Position numbers and translations under genes: made by a program. Positions 6,130 to 6,364 of a stretch of DNA of 6,364 bases are shown here, in pieces (the stretch's first letter is position 1; the number at the start of each line of letters is the position of its first letter). The DNA is taken from contig DTYS01000285.1 in NCBI GenBank assembly GCA_012961755.1, positions 1 to 6,364 of the forward strand, given 5' to 3'. The stretch comes from Candidatus Latescibacterota bacterium (lineage in GTDB: Bacteria; Latescibacterota; 4484-107; B68-G9). The notes under the pieces are model-generated. The model had not been told where the DNA came from, ran no database searches, and saw nothing but the letters and a program-made list of their open reading frames with translations.

Positions 6130-6312
6130 ATGTCGGAAAGGAGCGTAGAGGAGAGGGTGAGGGACTTAGTGGTGGAGCAGCTCGGGGTGAACCCTGAGCA
6201 GGTCACACGCGAGGCGTCCTTCATAGATGACCTGGGAGCGGACTCCTTGGACACTGTCGAGCTCGTGATGGCCTTCTTCCAGAAACGGAAGCCAGAGTTT
6301 AAGGGGAAGTAA
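6130..6312 (+). CDS. acpP: Acyl carrier protein, open frame prematurely ended (likely frameshifted C-terminus)
   Basis: Residues 1-48 are a canonical acyl carrier protein: helix I (SVEERVRDLVVEQLGV), the EASFIDDLGADSLDTVELVMA segment, and the phosphopantetheine attachment serine Ser39 in the DSL motif. The protein carries the growing acyl chain for FabD, FabH, FabG and PlsX. After residue 49 the expected acidic segment (normally like LEEEFGIEIPDEDAE) is replaced by FQKRKPEFKGK and a stop, giving 60 residues rather than about 77. Helices III and IV would be missing, so the protein as written should not fold normally. ACP-like residues reappear in another frame further on (see the next feature). 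Error at a sequence end is the likeliest cause, since ACP is essential; a true mutation cannot be excluded. Confidence 0.85.
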   Translation: MSERSVEERVRDLVVEQLGVNPEQVTREASFIDDLGADSLDTVELVMAFFQKRKPEFKGK

Positions 6313-6364
6313 TCTGGAGGACACTGACGGTGCAATGGAGACCACTGCCCAAGCCCTGCGCCGC
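6313..6364 (+). other. Probable displaced C-terminus of acpP in another frame
   Basis: From 6317, one base out of phase with acpP, the codons read EDTDGAMETTAQALRR to the window edge. This aligns well by eye with the ACP helix III-IV region (pattern like DEDAEKIRTVGDALRY), matching at ED, M/I, the T, and A-L-R. Compared with a standard ACP there are about 13 extra bases between codon 48 and this point. No other gene is recognised here; an ATG at 6335 after GGAGG (6316-6320) is in this same frame but shows no FabF-like start. Confidence 0.4.

Noticed and set aside
6276..6291. Hairpin CTTCC-N6-GGAAG in acpP, as a terminator or recoding signal
   Set aside because: Only five pairs, no T-run and no slippery sequence nearby; short inverted repeats of this size occur by chance.
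6335..6364. New gene starting METTAQALRR after GGAGG at 6316-6320
   Set aside because: Spacing to the ribosome-like site is long, the peptide does not resemble FabF, and it fits better as the displaced end of acpP.

Overview
The window is a compact bacterial chromosomal segment with two divergent transcription units that meet at a promoter region at about 1625-1771. The organism cannot be named from the sequence. It looks like a GC-rich bacterium that reads arginine mainly from AGG and isoleucine often from ATA, a pattern common in thermophiles and in several anaerobic phyla. The gene order and the two minus-strand accessory families would suit a diderm anaerobe such as a member of Synergistota or a relative; that placement is inference.

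Minus strand, 1624 down to 1: a small eight-cysteine zinc-ribbon protein, then a membrane methyltransferase of the isoprenylcysteine carboxyl methyltransferase (ICMT/PEMT) superfamily, then the N-terminal 145 residues of a Gfo/Idh/MocA-type oxidoreductase cut by the window edge. The first two genes overlap by 4 bp and the next pair is 2 bp apart, so they are almost certainly one translationally coupled transcript. Its combined function is not obvious.

Plus strand, 1772 to the right edge: a textbook fatty-acid/phospholipid synthesis operon, yceD - rpmF - plsX - fabH - fabD - fabG - acpP. YceD (a 23S rRNA/L32-associated factor) and ribosomal protein L32 tie the cluster to ribosome production. 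FabD loads malonyl groups onto ACP, FabH condenses acetyl-CoA with malonyl-ACP, FabG reduces the 3-ketoacyl-ACP, and PlsX converts the finished acyl-ACP to acyl-phosphate for membrane lipid synthesis. No fapR and no enoyl-ACP reductase gene lies within the visible part; fabF would be the usual next gene.

Most of the window is ordinary core metabolism. The points worth a second look are: acpP, which stops about 17 residues early with an ACP-like C-terminal helix visible in another frame near the right edge (probably sequence error at a contig end, possibly a real mutation); FabG, whose cofactor site carries features of NADH rather than NADPH use; a back-to-back divergent promoter pair whose -35 boxes form a perfect inverted repeat; a second, almost leaderless promoter for yceD; and the odd three-gene minus-strand operon. 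I see no RNA genes, CRISPR arrays, mobile elements or convincing intrinsic terminators. No gene-free stretch exceeds 300 bases.
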